Source: Metallyticus violacea
Taxonomy: Eukaryota; Arthropoda; Insecta; Mantodea; Metallyticidae
Reading direction: 5' to 3'
Assembly (NCBI GenBank): GCA_030762175.1
Contig: CM060833.1
Location: 169,708,501-169,772,500 of the forward strand
Length of the DNA stretch: 64,000 nucleotides
Both the position numbers and the translations under genes were made by a program. Within the stretch, counting starts at the first letter, position 1, and each line of letters opens with the position of its first letter. The notes under the pieces were generated by a model, which did not search any database, was not told the origin of the DNA, and saw only the letters and a program-made list of their open reading frames with translations. Shown here in pieces: positions 19,933 through 33,400 of the stretch.

Positions 19933-22718
19933 TACATTTGTACTATTAATTATCAACTATTCAGCCCAGGTTATTAGCATATATTAAATAGGCAAATGAA
20001 GATCAAGCTTTATTTAATATATAACTGTGCACAGCCACCAGAACTATATAAATATCGTACAGCACATATCACAGAAACTATTTATTCTAGAACCAGTATA
20101 CTGTTACATTTCTTCAGTATAATTCCAGTCTCGCCATTTTCTGGAGGGCACTGAATATCAGTAGTACTAGATTTTCTTTCTTTCTTTTTTGTTTCTTTGT
20201 TTCTTTGTTTCTTTCTTTCTTTCTTTCGGTATCAGCAAACGAGCACCTTACTGCTCGAAAGTGCCTCTCTTGTATGGAAAGGCTTTCATCTGAGTGGTTC
20301 CTTTAGTTTGAGGTAGAGATCTAGGTCGCAGAGGCTCATATATGGTGAATATGGAGGATATCCCACCCCTGACGGAATGCAATTTTGCAACCCTCAGTAA
20401 ATCCTTTCAACACATGTAACATTGTTGAATGAACTATTCTTAGGAGTCTGACATTTCGTACCCGCCAATTTGTTACTGGGACAATTTGCAATATACTACG
20501 TACTATTTGTTCCCCCGGTGATTGGCACACTGTAATTATTATTATTAATTTTTTTTTTTTTTTTTTTTTTCTGTTTGCTGATGTGTGAGGAGATTTGAAG
20601 AGCAAACGCACACAAAAGAGGTGGAAAATCCGCATTATTGAGATGGTGGACGCAGCATAGCTATTTGAGGTGGGGTTGAAAAGAAGTGAAAAACTCACAC
20701 CATTGAGGAAAGGGTTAAAATTGTAGGAACAGTACAGGTGAATAAAAACTAGTTTGTTGGAAAACTGTATAGCAGTTGAAATTGCATTATTCTATTTGCA
20801 AAACTTCTTGAAAATGCCTAACAACACAGCATATGTTGGAGCTTAGGAACAAGTACTGCTTTTTGAATTAATAAATTTCTGCCTTCGAACAATCTGAATG
20901 AAAACGTTAAAAGAAATTGCAATTAAATATGAATTTTTAACATTATTTTTAATAGAATTTTCACGGGAAATAAGTTTCTGTTCGAATTGTCCAATAAATA
21001 GAATTATACACTTTCGAATTAAAAAGAGTCCACGTTGGCTATCTGCAAGCTATCGGCAACAATGTAGCCCGTAGCTTTATTATTTTATTATTTTTTTTCT
21101 GAATAAATATTTGTGTGGACCGAATTCATCACGGAACAAAGCGATACAAAAATACGAGTGAAAATATTGGGACTGGTACAATCTGTTCCTACCTCTGCAG
21201 TCACCTTCTTTACTATCCACAGCTAAACCACTTCCAGTACAGTTTAAATCAACCCAGCATAGTGTGCTGCAGTGTTAGAGCAACCTGCACATGTCGCACC
21301 CTCCATTCTATCGCGTCTTTGCCGAACCCAGACACCTAAAGTACCAGTATGAGGGTACTATTGCAACATGTTTTCCCGTAGACTATCGTGGCATTCTTTA
21401 GCAATCCTTAAACGCGACATTTCCATTTTGATCCCTGCCCGTTGTTCAAACTTAGAATACATAGGCGGTGTGTGACACTTCCATTTCAGATTTCCGTATA
21501 TGTCCTACTGCGGCAAAGGACAGAGAAAAATAGATTAATCCTGGTAGCAGTGCTGCTGCTGCTTTCAGACGAAATTACAATATTTAGAATGTGTTCCTAG
21601 CATTAAGCTTAATCATTGGATGATTTAGAAGATAGAGTTAGCGTTAAAATTCGTTGACTAAATGAAACAAAATGTTTAGTGTTTCGGTTGGTAATCCTTG
21701 AAAGAAAAGCGCAAAACGTGATAAAATGGCGGTACAGAAAGAAGAAGGAATTATAAATTGAAATCAGAAAAACTTTTTTTAAAAAAAGTAGTAAATTTTC
21801 AACAAAAGGTGTAATTTGAGTTTAAAGACTACTTTATTGCGTTTTAACAGTGATTAATTTCCGTATTACATGTGCCCGGATTTCGATGACTATAAAATTA
21901 CTTAACATTATCTATAAATCCCCCTCAAAAATTGAGAGAATTATATAAAATTATATAAAAAAAATAACACTGTGTTTATAAAGCAATAATAAATATACTA
22001 CATTAAATAAGTAGCTTTCCACTGCATTGCAATACCTACGAAGAAGCTGAGATTGTACGTAAATAAACTTCTTCCCACTTCCATACTAACCATAGGAGCA
22101 CTCTTGAAGAGCGAGAGACCACTGAATATCGATTCCTTTTGTATTTAATGGTTATGTGCATATTTTTATAGCCTACGTTTTTGCTTAGAACCTGCTTCAT
22201 TTATGTCGATACCTTTTTGCCTAAGTCACCAATAAAGGCGGTTAAACGCCAGGTTATTCTCTCTCGTTCGCGTAAGCGAGGAGAGTGCTGATACGAAAAT
22301 CTCACATATATCGAGAGCGGCTTCTCGATAGTGAACGACATGACTGAAAGTCGAGAATTCTCGCACTACACCAACATATCATACAGGAAGGAAATTTACA
22401 TATATTAACGAAAGAGTATGAACATGAAAACTTTGTTTCTCAGTTAACGTGGGTAGTCCTCTTATTTGTGATTGCTGCTTACGAGAATGAGTAATTATTA
22501 TCGAGACAAATGCATTGCTTTGCCGACACTCCTCATCTCGCTTTTGCATACCTTGCTCTCCTTGCTGTAGCGAGAGTGAGCCAGTCACTTAACTTTACCC
22601 GGAGAAAATTTTCTCGGAGCTGCTAGAGCTCCAGGCGCGAGCAACAGCGCACATAGGTGAACTCCTCAGTCCAGAACGGGAGAAGCGGAATAATATTTCT
22701 GTTTGCGTGGCCCTTGTA
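19933..22718. other. Intergenic; microsatellite, T-tract, and a dispersed repeat copy
   Basis: Contains (TTTC)n-like repeat 20176-20227 and a T-tract at 20549-20570. A segment around 21190-21420 resembles 34825-35040 (shared TACC..CTGCAG, ACTATCCAC, GGCATTCTTTAG-type words), so it is probably an old dispersed repeat. 22255-22400 has short inverted words (CTCTCTCG / CGAGGAGAG) and higher GC. No gene recognised. Confidence 0.4.
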
Positions 22719-22995
22719 TGAATGAATAGTGTTTAACGCCCGTTTTTGCTACAGAAGCACCATAGGCGATGGACGCTGGTGATACATGAAATGATATATT
22801 GGGAAAGGATTTATTTTTAAGGAAGGAAACGTTCCAGGCCTAAGTTTAGGGTACCTCCCAGGCATTTGCCATTTATGAGGACTGAGGAAGACCTTGAAAA
22901 AAACTCAGTCAGGGAGGACGGTCCTGGCGGGATTCGAACCCCAGACCTCACGCTCACGAGTCCGCGATTTAACGACCTCGGCCACGTGGCGGTGG
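22719..22995 (-). mobile_element. SINE1 with 10-bp target duplication
   Basis: Minus-strand SINE1 bounded by GGCCCTTGTA on both sides (22709-22718 and 22996-23005), the duplication expected of target-primed reverse transcription. Head, B box (GGTTCGAATCCC), CAAATGCC body and GGGCGTTAAACACT tail are all present. Confidence 0.92.
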
Positions 22996-23145
22996 GGCCC
23001 TTGTAAAAGTGTAAATATTGCATGTATTACTTTTTTGTTAACGGTAATGTGACCTAGGCGTTTTCCTCCGTAACCTTTTGGCCGCAATATGTTATTTCTT
23101 ATTACAAAACTGAATTGGTTCGCAATTAATTCATACACACACACT

Positions 23146-23393
23146 AACTCTTGAGCGGGAGGTCTGGGGTTCGAATCCCGCCAAAATCGTCCTCCATAAA
23201 TTTTTTTTTTTCAGGATTTCCTCAGTCCTCATAAATGGCAAATGCCGGGGAGGTACCCTAAACTTAGGCCTGGAACGTTTTCAGCCTTAAAAATAAATTC
23301 TTTCCCAATATATCATTTCATTTCATGTATCACCAGTGTCCATCGCCTGTGGTACCTCTGTAGCAAAAATGTGCATTAAACACCATTCATTTT
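23146..23393 (+). mobile_element. SINE1, 5'-truncated
   Basis: Starts inside the tRNA-like head at CTTGAGCGGGAGGTC and lacks the A box. It retains the B box, CAAATGCCGGGGAGG, AACTTAGGCCTGGAACG and a mutated tail. Confidence 0.88.
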
Positions 23394-23400
23394 CTTTCGG

Positions 23401-23648
23401 GTAAATCCTAGAAACCGATGGACCCAGCGGTTTGCTGCGGCTCGCTACAGCCTGAGGGCCTACGCTCGCCTCCTTGCCGTAAATACAAGTTGATAGGGTT
23501 GGGTAAATCACTGTAATTTTTGCCACGCGCTGTCTTATTAGAATTTGCAATTAATTAAGGCACACACACACTAACCTTAACGCTAACCTAGAGTAAATCC
23601 TACAAAACCAATGGACCCAGTAGTTTACTGCGGCTCGCTATAGCCTGA
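23401..23648. repeat. Spaced direct duplication of a 56-bp unit
   Basis: 23401-23456 and 23593-23648 share GTAAATCCTA, ATGGACCCAG, CTGCGGCTCGCTA and AGCCTGA with few differences. A second pair, GCAATTAATT...ACACACACACTAAC, occurs at 23121-23147 and 23549-23575. The order suggests a larger duplication of about 430 bp or 190 bp units into which the SINE1 copy at 23146 fell. Confidence 0.7.
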
Positions 23649-24371
23649 CTGCATCTGTAATCAACTCTGTAATAAAATCAACATTATCATATAGGATTCC
23701 TTCTGACCTCAACAATAACATAATACGATTTGTTGAATAGAATATATATATTTGAAAGGTTTACATTCTTTAGAACTTAAGCAGTCAGCAAAAATATTTT
23801 TCCTGTTCCTATCAACTTTAAAGTTCTCACTGCAACATTGGTTATGTATCGATTTTAGCGTTGCTGATTCCAATGATATAAAAGAAAATCCTACCTTTGA
23901 CATAATCTATTATTTTTATCTTAGTATGAGCGTAACACAGAGGAATTTACTTTTTTCTTGGTGTTGACACATGTCTAGTGAACTCTTTAACTTGGGACCG
24001 TTTATCTTCATTGATGAAATATTCACAGAAATAAATACCTTACATAACTTTTCGAAAAAATTATACGAAGTATCTGTTTAATTTCCTGTATTCTGAACAA
24101 CACTGCAACTTTTTTTTCTCCTGCCCCATTTATTGTTGCACTGAAAACATTTTTCAATCCGGCAATTTAGCGTCACAAAGTTTGCAAAATAGAACTTTAT
24201 CATTAGATGAAAACAAATTAAAACACACTCCTTATACTCACCATCGATAAAATTTTAAATTAGTAGCATTTTTTATTATAAAGAAACGAAAAGAGAAACC
24301 AGTAAACGCTACTAATCCGCTGGAAAATTAGTTGAAACTATAGTTTATAATTTCAGTCTTGAGTTTACAAC
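23649..24371. other. Intergenic, nothing recognised
   Basis: AT-rich, with no coding or repeat signal that I can name. Confidence 0.4.
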
Positions 24372-24407
24372 GACGACGACGACAACAACAACAACAACAA
24401 TAATGAT

Positions 24408-24453
<46 letters not shown>
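24372..24453. repeat. (GAC)n-(CAA)n-(AAT)n compound microsatellite
   Basis: Trinucleotide runs of GAC, ACA and then about 13 AAT units. Confidence 0.92.
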
Positions 24454-24456
<3 letters not shown>

Positions 24457-24599
24457 GGACGTTTTATTGTACCAGTTTTAAAATGCATTCAACTGTCAAC
24501 ATACAGCTATCACATAGGCCTTATGGCCGTACAAGCTAACATCGTCCTTGTAACAATCAAAATGGCCACACACACACACACACCCCTCTCTTCATTATA

Positions 24600-24910
24600 G
24601 CTATTAACCTACTTTGTCGGGTCTTCTCTAGTAATATTCCCAAATTGTGTATCTCGCACGCACCAACATTCCTCTGCAAATGTTCAAACTTCTGTTGTAA
24701 TTCAGAAATTGTGGTGGTAAATGTTCATTTCTTAAAATCTCCGTTTCCCTGCATTCTGCCAAAATATGCCTCCAGGTGTCGCTTTCTCCGCACAATGGGA
24801 AAATTCTTTCCCCGAGAGCATCAACTGTTTTGTTTCCTTTCCAAGCCCCTAATCTGAACCATGCGAGACCACTTCTGTCACAGATATCTAGATAATCCCC
24901 CCCTCTCCCA
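24600..24910 (-). mobile_element. LINE ORF2 C-terminal fragment with zinc-knuckle-like motif
   Basis: The minus strand reads 'ICDRSGLAWFRLGAWKGNK', then 'VDALGERIFPLCGESDTW' and 'RHILAECRETEILRN' (about 24740-24890). The last two contain the C..C...H....C arrangement found at the end of many insect LINE polymerases. The frame is open for about 90 residues. It is oriented opposite to the neighbouring RT fragment, so these are two insertions or a rearranged one. The plus-strand open frame 24645-24857 is its antisense. Confidence 0.75.
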
Positions 24911-24972
24911 CACCGGATGTATGTGAGCCTGCAGGTTAAGCGGTGCTTTTTCTGCGCATTGAGACTCAGGAA

Positions 24973-25110
24973 AACTGCATTGTGCTTTCATAGATTTTCG
25001 AAAAGCTTTTGATTCCATGGAAAGGCAAGCATTATGGAGTAAATTATGGATGAAAGTAGTCTCGGGTAAATGATCAAGGCATTAAAATAAGGCACAGTTC
25101 TGCGTAAAAT
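24973..25110 (+). mobile_element. LINE reverse-transcriptase fragment (domain 3, DFRKAFDS motif)
   Basis: From 24984 the plus strand codes 'AFIDFRKAFDSMERQ' then 'ALWSKLWMKVVSGK', the RT block containing the first catalytic Asp of non-LTR reverse transcriptases. A stop follows at about 25071. Only about 45 residues remain. Confidence 0.82.
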
Positions 25111-28100
25111 ATGATCGCGACAAAGTTTCAGAATGTGTCATACCGCGGAGTTTACAATGTCGACTCATTGGCCCATTGCAACCATTGTGGTGATGATTGC
25201 TGCACCAGCATATCGTTTCGTAGTAAATAATGCCACGTAGCTGGAAAAAAAAAAAAAAAAACGAATTTTACACATTGAATGTTAAGTATGCGGTAGGTGA
25301 TAGCACATGTTCGCCCTCTCATGCATACTGCTTGTAACTTCATGTAGTGGTAGCCAGTTGTTGTTAGAATAATCTTATTAATTTTTGTTATTGTTTTTTT
25401 AATCAGTTTGACATACTTTATTAATTTTTTTTCAATATCTTCCAACTAAATTCATAGATACGTTTATTTCCGGATAATTTCCCTTTCTCTGATTGTCTCT
25501 TGTTTATGACTTTTGTTCTAATAAATGTGCATACTCGAACAAAACATCTAAATTGTAATTGCACATTCCCCTATACCGGGGTAAATAGGTATTCATTTAT
25601 CGGTGAGGGTCTTTATTACATTTGAGCATTTGAAGTCTTGATCTAAACTGATGATAGAATGAAGCCATTGTTCTGTTAGTTTAATTAAAGAGATGTAAGC
25701 CAAATTTTCTCTGCAACAAAGTGACTTGTATCTGTCCCACATTTACGAAATAGTTTCATCTGATGTTGATTTTTATAATGCTGTGCGTCCTTCAGGTATA
25801 TCTAAACAGTTGAAGATTTTCTCAAGGTGCCTATGATATACCACTTGCTTCTTATGCATAATCTAGTTGCTCAATTATTTTATCAACACATGAAAACAAA
25901 TAATCATCCTCTTATGCTTGTTCATCTGTTCCCAAATTTCTTTCTTCTTCCCCGTTGTCATTGTTTTCAATTTTGCTTTGCGTTGTTGCACTTCAAATAG
26001 TGCTGATATCTGCGCATATTTCTCAGACGTCAGTCTTTAGACCAGTCATGCTGCTTGTTTCTTCAAAAGGAGAATTTACTACTTGTCTTTTATTTCTATT
26101 TCTGTTTCGAAGGAGTTTAGTAGGATTGTTATCTTAACCATGCAAGCTACAAGACAAATTTAATTGTGAAAAAATGAGTATTTCTTAATATCTGTTTAGG
26201 GGCGTGTTTGAGAAGTTCGGCTTTCAAATTTCTCATAATTATTCTCGTCAAAATGAGCGGGAAAAAATGCGTAAATTTTCTGCAGAGAAACGGCCAGCAT
26301 TCCAGACAACTGAACGCATTTGTTTGTTAACTTTGTATCTTTAGGAAACTTATGACACACCATACTTGCTTTGTTTTGTAAATCTGTGACCCAGAAAGCA
26401 ACTCATAGCTATAAGGCGTGTTAATTTCTTCTTAATAATATTCAGAATTTGATATAAGCGTGTACCAACAAAACTCACCACAACAATGCTATAAGGAGCA
26501 GCCAGCTGCGAGTAAAGATGGTATACGCCATAAGCAGGAAATGTTACTGCGCATATCGCCTATAAGTATCGTACTGTGATTTTTCAGAAGAATGAAAAAG
26601 CCACTGATGCAGAATTGCACCAATTCATTTTCTTTCATTGTTTGGGTGCATTGTTTGAGACTGTAAGTCGTAATGGTTACGAGATCTTCCCCTCTAAGTG
26701 CGTTACTGATGCGATAGCATGTTTTTTCTTGAAATCAGTTAAGGGCTATTTTCTAATATATTCTTAACGGTCCGATTTCTTGTACTTCTTCCACCATGCT
26801 GTTGAGATATTTGTATTTTTCGCTTTTCCGGTGAATGCGTGTTGCGATCTTTATAGAAGCACTGGAGGTAGGTAGCAACATTAGGGTAAGAATACCTTTA
26901 TAGCAATGATGGACATTATTGCGGCATCTTTTGTAATAATTATTTACAGATAAGGCTATTGGCACGTCACAACAGAATGTCGTGCAGTGCTAAGAAAAAA
27001 GCTAAAAACATATATTTGATTCTCATATTCACTGTTCAGAAAATATATCTGCATTAAAAAAATTAAAAATAAATAAAAATGCCCTTAAAATGCTAAAGGA
27101 ATACCTTAAACTTTAAAAACGTGAAGATTGAACCTTAAAACGTAAATTTTTGTAATCAGCAGCTCATATCCAGGATTTATAAATTTATGGGCATAGGAAC
27201 GGTTGTAAGTGAAAAATTGGTCAGCGTTGGTCGAAGTCCGACACCTGAATGTTACATAGTTGCCAAATAAGCTTATTTTGAAATTATTTATCTTTAAATG
27301 ATCATTGTTGTTTTCATTGTCGTATGTGCAGCCATTTTTTTCTTCTTTTTACAGATTTTTAGATAGAACAGCATAGCCTCTAGTTATTTAAGTATCCGTT
27401 TCAATATGTTTCACACGAAACATGAAAAATAAATGTACATTCAAGATTTCTCTGGGGAGTTTTTCCCCCCTCCCGGAGTTTGACTTATTTTAGTTATTTA
27501 TTTGAAATTAAATTGCATTATTGTTTGTGTTGTTTCTTGAAATAATTAGTTTAGTTTATTTTTGTGAAAGAAAACAAATTTAATTACACTACAAATGGCC
27601 ATTACATAGCTATACATCTCAGAGTGACTTTCTCCGAAGCACATACTAGTATATAAAAAACCAACGTACAGAAACGTATCGTTCAGCACCTGCGTGATGG
27701 ATGTACAGACTTCCAGAGGCGGAGGTAACTGCGATGTTTCCACCACCTTCTGCACAGGTGTATAAGCTTGTAGTAAACAGTTTCCACCCATAGATGTCGT
27801 ACCATTGACAAACTCACCTGTGAACTAAGGCCTTGTGCACAAACTGTACGTTGACACGTACCTGGCACGCCTGTTGGTATAGTGTGTTGCCGGGAGAGTG
27901 GCGGTGAAGTGAGTGAAATGTGTTAAAATTATAAAACGGTTCTTTTGGCTCAGCGAATCCTTATGGAAGTACTTGTTAATAGCTGTAAGAAATTGACAGT
28001 AACGGTTTGGCTCTGAGTTGCATATGTAAGTACTACATTATCATACCTGTTAATGCGATCTTAAGTGTAAACATGTCTTTTATGCTTTTGTATTTGCTAT

Positions 28101-30116
28101 ATTTTTTGGCATTACCTGTGTACATGGCATTTATTAGGTGTCTAAAAGGCCCTTAGTATGAAATATATATCCCCCAGAAAGAATTTTACAGAGTGTATAT
28201 GTCGAATTTTCCACATCCCATTGTTTTGTGGTTGGTCTTTTTTCTTTTTCTTTCTTTTTACAGTGGAGCTCATTCTGAAAGCAAACTCACGCAATCAACG
28301 GAATGATGATATTAAAATAAGTTGGGGATGAACTAGAGACTAATAAGAGAAAATACTAAAGAAACTTAATCTACTTCATAGAACTTGGCCGGGAATCGAA
28401 CTGGTCCTTCTGCACACGCTGTAGACAATTAACAGATAGTAGCTTTAAATTAAAGAATTTGTGTTTGTTGATTTATTTTAAAGAAATAAACGCGTCAGCA
28501 AATACATGGAAGTTCATCCCGTAACGTTCATCATTAGTTCGCTCATATAGTCGATTACTAAATTCCGGCTAAATGTGCCACTATTGTGATTCTCTCAGAA
28601 GCCGAAATCCCGAGTCAGTCTTCAATATTGCCTTGAGCAATACTCTGTTATTCATATTTCATTGTCTTTTTGCCATATTAATTATTTTCTTAACGCATTC
28701 ATTTATCATACAAAATTAATCTTAAAACATTTGAATGATGAAAACGAAGATTACAATAAGTTGTTAATATTTTTGCAAAAAACGTACAAAAGTTTAATTG
28801 TTGCTTTATAAATCCTTTTGCATGCTAAATAAACGTAATTGTTGGTTGCAGTTCTGAAGTATTTATGTCACGCATTTATTAAATTTTCAACCAATGTCTT
28901 CTTACTTGTGATAAATGTTAACTAATTTTAATTTTAAGATTCCCAAACGTTTTCCAGCAGGATTCGCATCATTTGAATTCTCTGACCAGTCTAACACCTG
29001 AATTCCTGATTGCTGCAAAAAGACAGTCATTGATTACCTCATCACAAGCTGCATTGGGGAAGTTTTCTTCAGCCGAAGCATAATAAATCTCCTTGATCTG
29101 GATGGACGGTGTTTTGTACAGTTAAAATGTGAAGTCGGCCATTCCACCATCTGCTAATCACTGTTTGGCTCGTAGATCAATGCTTTCTTCATTATACTTT
29201 CCGTTGGCTCTACGTCGAAAGTACTATGTTCTATCTTGAAGAATCTCAATGATAGCTTTACTAGAAAAGCAGACCTAACGTATTAAAATAGTTTTGTAAT
29301 GCAACAAAAATTCAAGACAGTATACGAATAGCCTTTACCTCCCTTATTCCAGTCTACTTCTGTCATACCATTTCATTGTTATCACTTTTGTTTAATTTCT
29401 CCTTTCAACTTTGCTTTATTTTGAAGCCGGCATCCTTTTCTTGGACTTTGGCTTTAGTAGGAGTCCCGTAAAATCTTTTTGATTATGTTAGGTTACCTTC
29501 TATTTCCGTACCAATACTTGGAGGTGTTAGACGTTTTCGGCAACACATTTTTTTTTATTTTGTTGTTTGTGTTCTCAGTTAAGTTTTGGGACACTTTTTG
29601 CATGAAATCAGCCTTTTTGGCGTACTTCCAAGAAGTACAGAAGCGTGGGGAGTCTTCTTAGTTTTTCTTCTTCCTTTCTTTCTTTTGTAAAATGCCATAG
29701 TATACAAACTAAAACTCAGAACTATTTTTAAGTACATTATATTTCTCTGCATTTATTGAATTCGTCTTTAATCAACATGTTCCCATGCATCCATGAGAAT
29801 GCGTTCACAATAACTGAAGACTGGAATGAGGCGATTTAAAGTAAACATGGAACAAGCAATGCACCTTATCATTTCATTGTTGGAAAAGCACCAGTAACTC
29901 TCAATGATGTTGTCAGATTCCAAGTATGTATTAATTTAGTACACTTTAATATTATACATGATCATAACTTCAAAAAGAAAATGCTGAGTGTTTTAATTAG
30001 GCACAGAGCTGTTATGTAATTTTGCTTGTTTTCTTGGAGTCATAAAAAGTTCTGAAATTTATCTGTTACCTTCTTCGTATACTCATAAATTTATATTATT
30101 ATGCCTTTCCGATTGT
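25111..30116. other. Long intergenic stretch without a recognised gene
   Basis: Five kilobases of AT-rich DNA. Open frames are short and not recognisable. An A-run lies at 25243-25261. A B-box-like word (GTTCGATTCCCGG, minus strand) at about 28389-28402 may be the remnant of a tRNA-derived repeat. Confidence 0.4.
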
Positions 30117-30118
30117 TG

Positions 30119-30153
<35 letters not shown>
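30117..30153. repeat. (ATT)n microsatellite at the tail of a SINE2
   Basis: About 12 TTA/ATT units directly adjoining the 3' end of a minus-strand SINE2, so it could have grown from the SINE tail. Confidence 0.9.
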
Positions 30154-30415
30154 TAACATTTTTTGTCAATAGCGTCCCATTCAATATAGGGTGTGAAACT
30201 GCCGATAAAGTTTGCTCAGATGCCTCTTCTTTCAGGGCTTGAGACTCTTTTACGTGCAGTAAATCTATGACATGGGACCAACGTGTTTTATTTCCTTTCC
30301 AACGGAAGCCATTATTAGAATTTGTACACCCTATAAGATATCCACCGACCCTGTGAAGATATGAAGTCGCGACCTTGGGTCTACTAGAGTATAGTTACCA
30401 TAGACCACCAGGACA
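30154..30415 (-). mobile_element. SINE2, tRNA-derived, diverged
   Basis: Minus strand: decayed tRNA-like head at the right end (CCTGGTGGTCTATGG...ACTATACT), then body words CATGTCATAGATTTACTG and CTGAAAGAAGAGGC...TGAGC, and GAATGGGACGC near the tail. Most diverged of the five SINE2 copies. Confidence 0.75.
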
Positions 30416-33400
30416 GGCGAGGGCACTTCATAAGTGCATCCTTCAGTATGTGTTTGTATTCAACGTTGAAATTGCACTTTTTTTTTTAATTTGAGCGTAC
30501 GAAACTGCTGTATGTACCGGGGCAGGGAATAAAATAATTTAATAATTAATTATAAATTTCGGAGTTCAGAAGGGTCGGCTTTAAAGATCGAGAAAGGCTC
30601 TAGAAAATGTTTGCCAAGTAATTTGTCTCTTCTGGAAATGAAAACAGGTCCTAGTTGTTAGTAAATAATGCAGTAATATCTGGGAAGGAAAAACAAGAGA
30701 TCAAAGAAAGAAGGAATATCTGCTGTCAGAAAAGCGGCGAGTCACCAGTTTTCGCCCTGTTGTTGCGTGATTTATATCTCTTTTACCAAAGTAATTAAGA
30801 GATGATGCAGTGAATGGCTTTTCTCCAGTACTCCGCATTATACGTGTCTGTATATTTTGTAACGTTAATTACAGTTTTTACTAGAGAAATTTACATTTTC
30901 ACAGGCCTAGTTATTTCCAATATAAAATGGACTTTCCTGGTCTCCCATGATAGTAGCAAGGTCCAAGTATGTGTAAATTTATCAGGCATATATTCCATTG
31001 TGGCTTTCTCAGGAAATGAAAGGTACTTTTAATGATAATCGTTTATAGTAAGGCTAGTGAAACATGGGCGTTAACATAAGCAAAGTAACAGAAAGTGTAA
31101 AATGTTCCAATCACTCTTTGAGCGATCGTTAAAGGGGCAAAGAATGCTTTAAGGGCCTCTAGACGCAGAGAGCTAGTTTCAAACCATGCATTTTGAACAT
31201 TTAAGATGTTTATTCTCTGCAGCTAAACATTCGTAGTCCAATTCCTTGAGAAAACTTTGAGGTAGAAATAGGCTGTTAATAATGCAATATTTACACTAAA
31301 TCTACGGTTCCTCATTTTCTCTTGTAGCTTTCAAACTAATGGACATAACTCAGAGACTTTTAATATAGATGGGAAGCATGTATATGGAAGAACACAAGTG
31401 GCGGCGTTATCCTTATGTGCCCATGAACATTTATTGCGTGTTCGATGTCGTCGACAGAGATTGTGACCCATCTGCTGTGCTAATGTTACAGGATCGTGCT
31501 TTGCAGTACAGTACTGCAAAGTACTACAATAAATGCCTGAATATATTAATCCATGTTGTGTATAAGAATAAAGAAACAGTAATAAAAATTATATTTAATT
31601 TCACACTTAAATAAACTTCTTCCTAATCATAAACCAGTATATACTGTGCAGCATGGACCGGTAAACAGTGCAACACCCCATGTTTGCACGTACTGGAAAA
31701 CTGCATAGCAGTGCCAAAGCCAGCAGGGATTTTGAAACCTTCGGCTAAAATCCTGTATTCAATATCCAGTAAAGAAACTAGACTTAGCGAGAACATTATT
31801 GGCTGTCCACGAAGGATGAATTTCGAAACTGTCAGAAGTAACGGCGCAGGAGGTAAAAAAACAGACTGTAGGCTTTTGCACATAAATCCTTGCAAGACAA
31901 CATGAACATTTCGGTGAGCTGCGTGCATATCGTGTTGCGGTTGTGCAACAATTAAACAAAAGAGACTCGGTTATTGCCATTGGTTCCAGCAGTTTGTCAG
32001 TGAGGTTCTTTGAGATTCCAGTCAGTGGGCAGATCAATTCGTGGAATATCCGCCATTAGGAAAGTGGGAATCCTAAAACCGTGCATGTAAAATGAACACT
32101 TGGGGTGGATATGCCGTGTTCTGTCTTTGACGAACTCTGTACCGGTTATTTTCAGTAGACTGACGTCATGTGCCACGTTTACAATGTCAGCAGAACTGGA
32201 ATTGTTTTCTTCTTTATGATCGTGCCATTCCTGGAAGATTTTAGCCACCAAGATCGCCTGATCAGATTTCTTCTTTTAGGGAGGGGTGGCGAAAGGGAAA
32301 ATGTATCGCAATAAGCCATGGACTATCGTAGAACTGCAATGTCTTTCACTCATCCAGTCAAACTGAGAGGGTCAAAAGAAGAATATAACTTCCTTTTAAG
32401 TAGAAATAGACGTATTTTAAGTTTTCACCATTAGGTTCTTTGAAGCAGATTGTTCCATAAAAGTTAAGCTGAACGGCGGAAAGGGTCTAGTTTTCCATCA
32501 TTATCTCACACATGACAATAGTTGGAGAACTTTTACCATTTTGTTTCGTCAACAGATTCAATGAACGAATTAATGAATTTATTTGCAAAGAATTGTTACA
32601 TACAGGTTTAATCACTTATCACAAAAGAATATATATATATACATATATAAGTGATATATAGTTCATGCAATTAAATCATGTAATAATATAAACAATAATC
32701 TACTAAAATTAGCGGATCCGGAGCCGAAGGTGCTTCCAGAAGGCAATAACCCCACTCTTACAAGGATAAAGATTGCGTCCTCTAGTTCCCAAGGACAGAC
32801 CCCCTTCCCCCGCACCTCATCTTCCCTAATCAATCATAAATGTTCTTCTCAACCTATCTATAACCCATTATTATTAAGTGCTGTTTTTTCATATCCAGAT
32901 TATGTTATACCTTAGCATTAAGGCTGTAGATGTAGTAGGGCCTATTTACAGCAATAGTCTTGGTTTATTCTTGGAAAAGGCTTTCTAAACTTTCTATCTC
33001 CATCCTTATTTTCCTTAACTATTTTTCTCTTACTTTTCCAAGGAGTATTCCTATTGTCTTAATTTATATTCTTTTGAACATGTTTCTTAATACCGGAACC
33101 AGTAGCCATTATACTATCTTTTAAGTTCATAAGTTTTCAATTTTAAAGATAAATATAGTGTAAGGGCCACACTGTTAACAAGGAAACGGTATTAAGAAAC
33201 ACGTTAAAGGGAATATAAATATTAAGAAATTAGCAAGATTCCTCGGAACAACAAAAGAAAAATAATTAAGGAAACTTCAACATTCTAATTTGAGCGAGTG
33301 GTCACTTCTGTATTATGCTAGAGACGACATAATAATTTGTCTATGGTCAAAATCAGAGCCCACTCTTCGTTCAGTTACTATTAGAATTGTTAGTTCTGAG

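Noticed and set aside
28383..28402. B-box-like word GTTCGATTCCCGG on the minus strand
   Set aside because: No A box or cloverleaf and no second copy of the flank in this window; too little to call a tRNA or a SINE.
31623..32251. Group of overlapping minus-strand frames (101, 92 and 84 codons)
   Set aside because: Cys/His are present but no conserved motif or splice context; I could not link them to a family.
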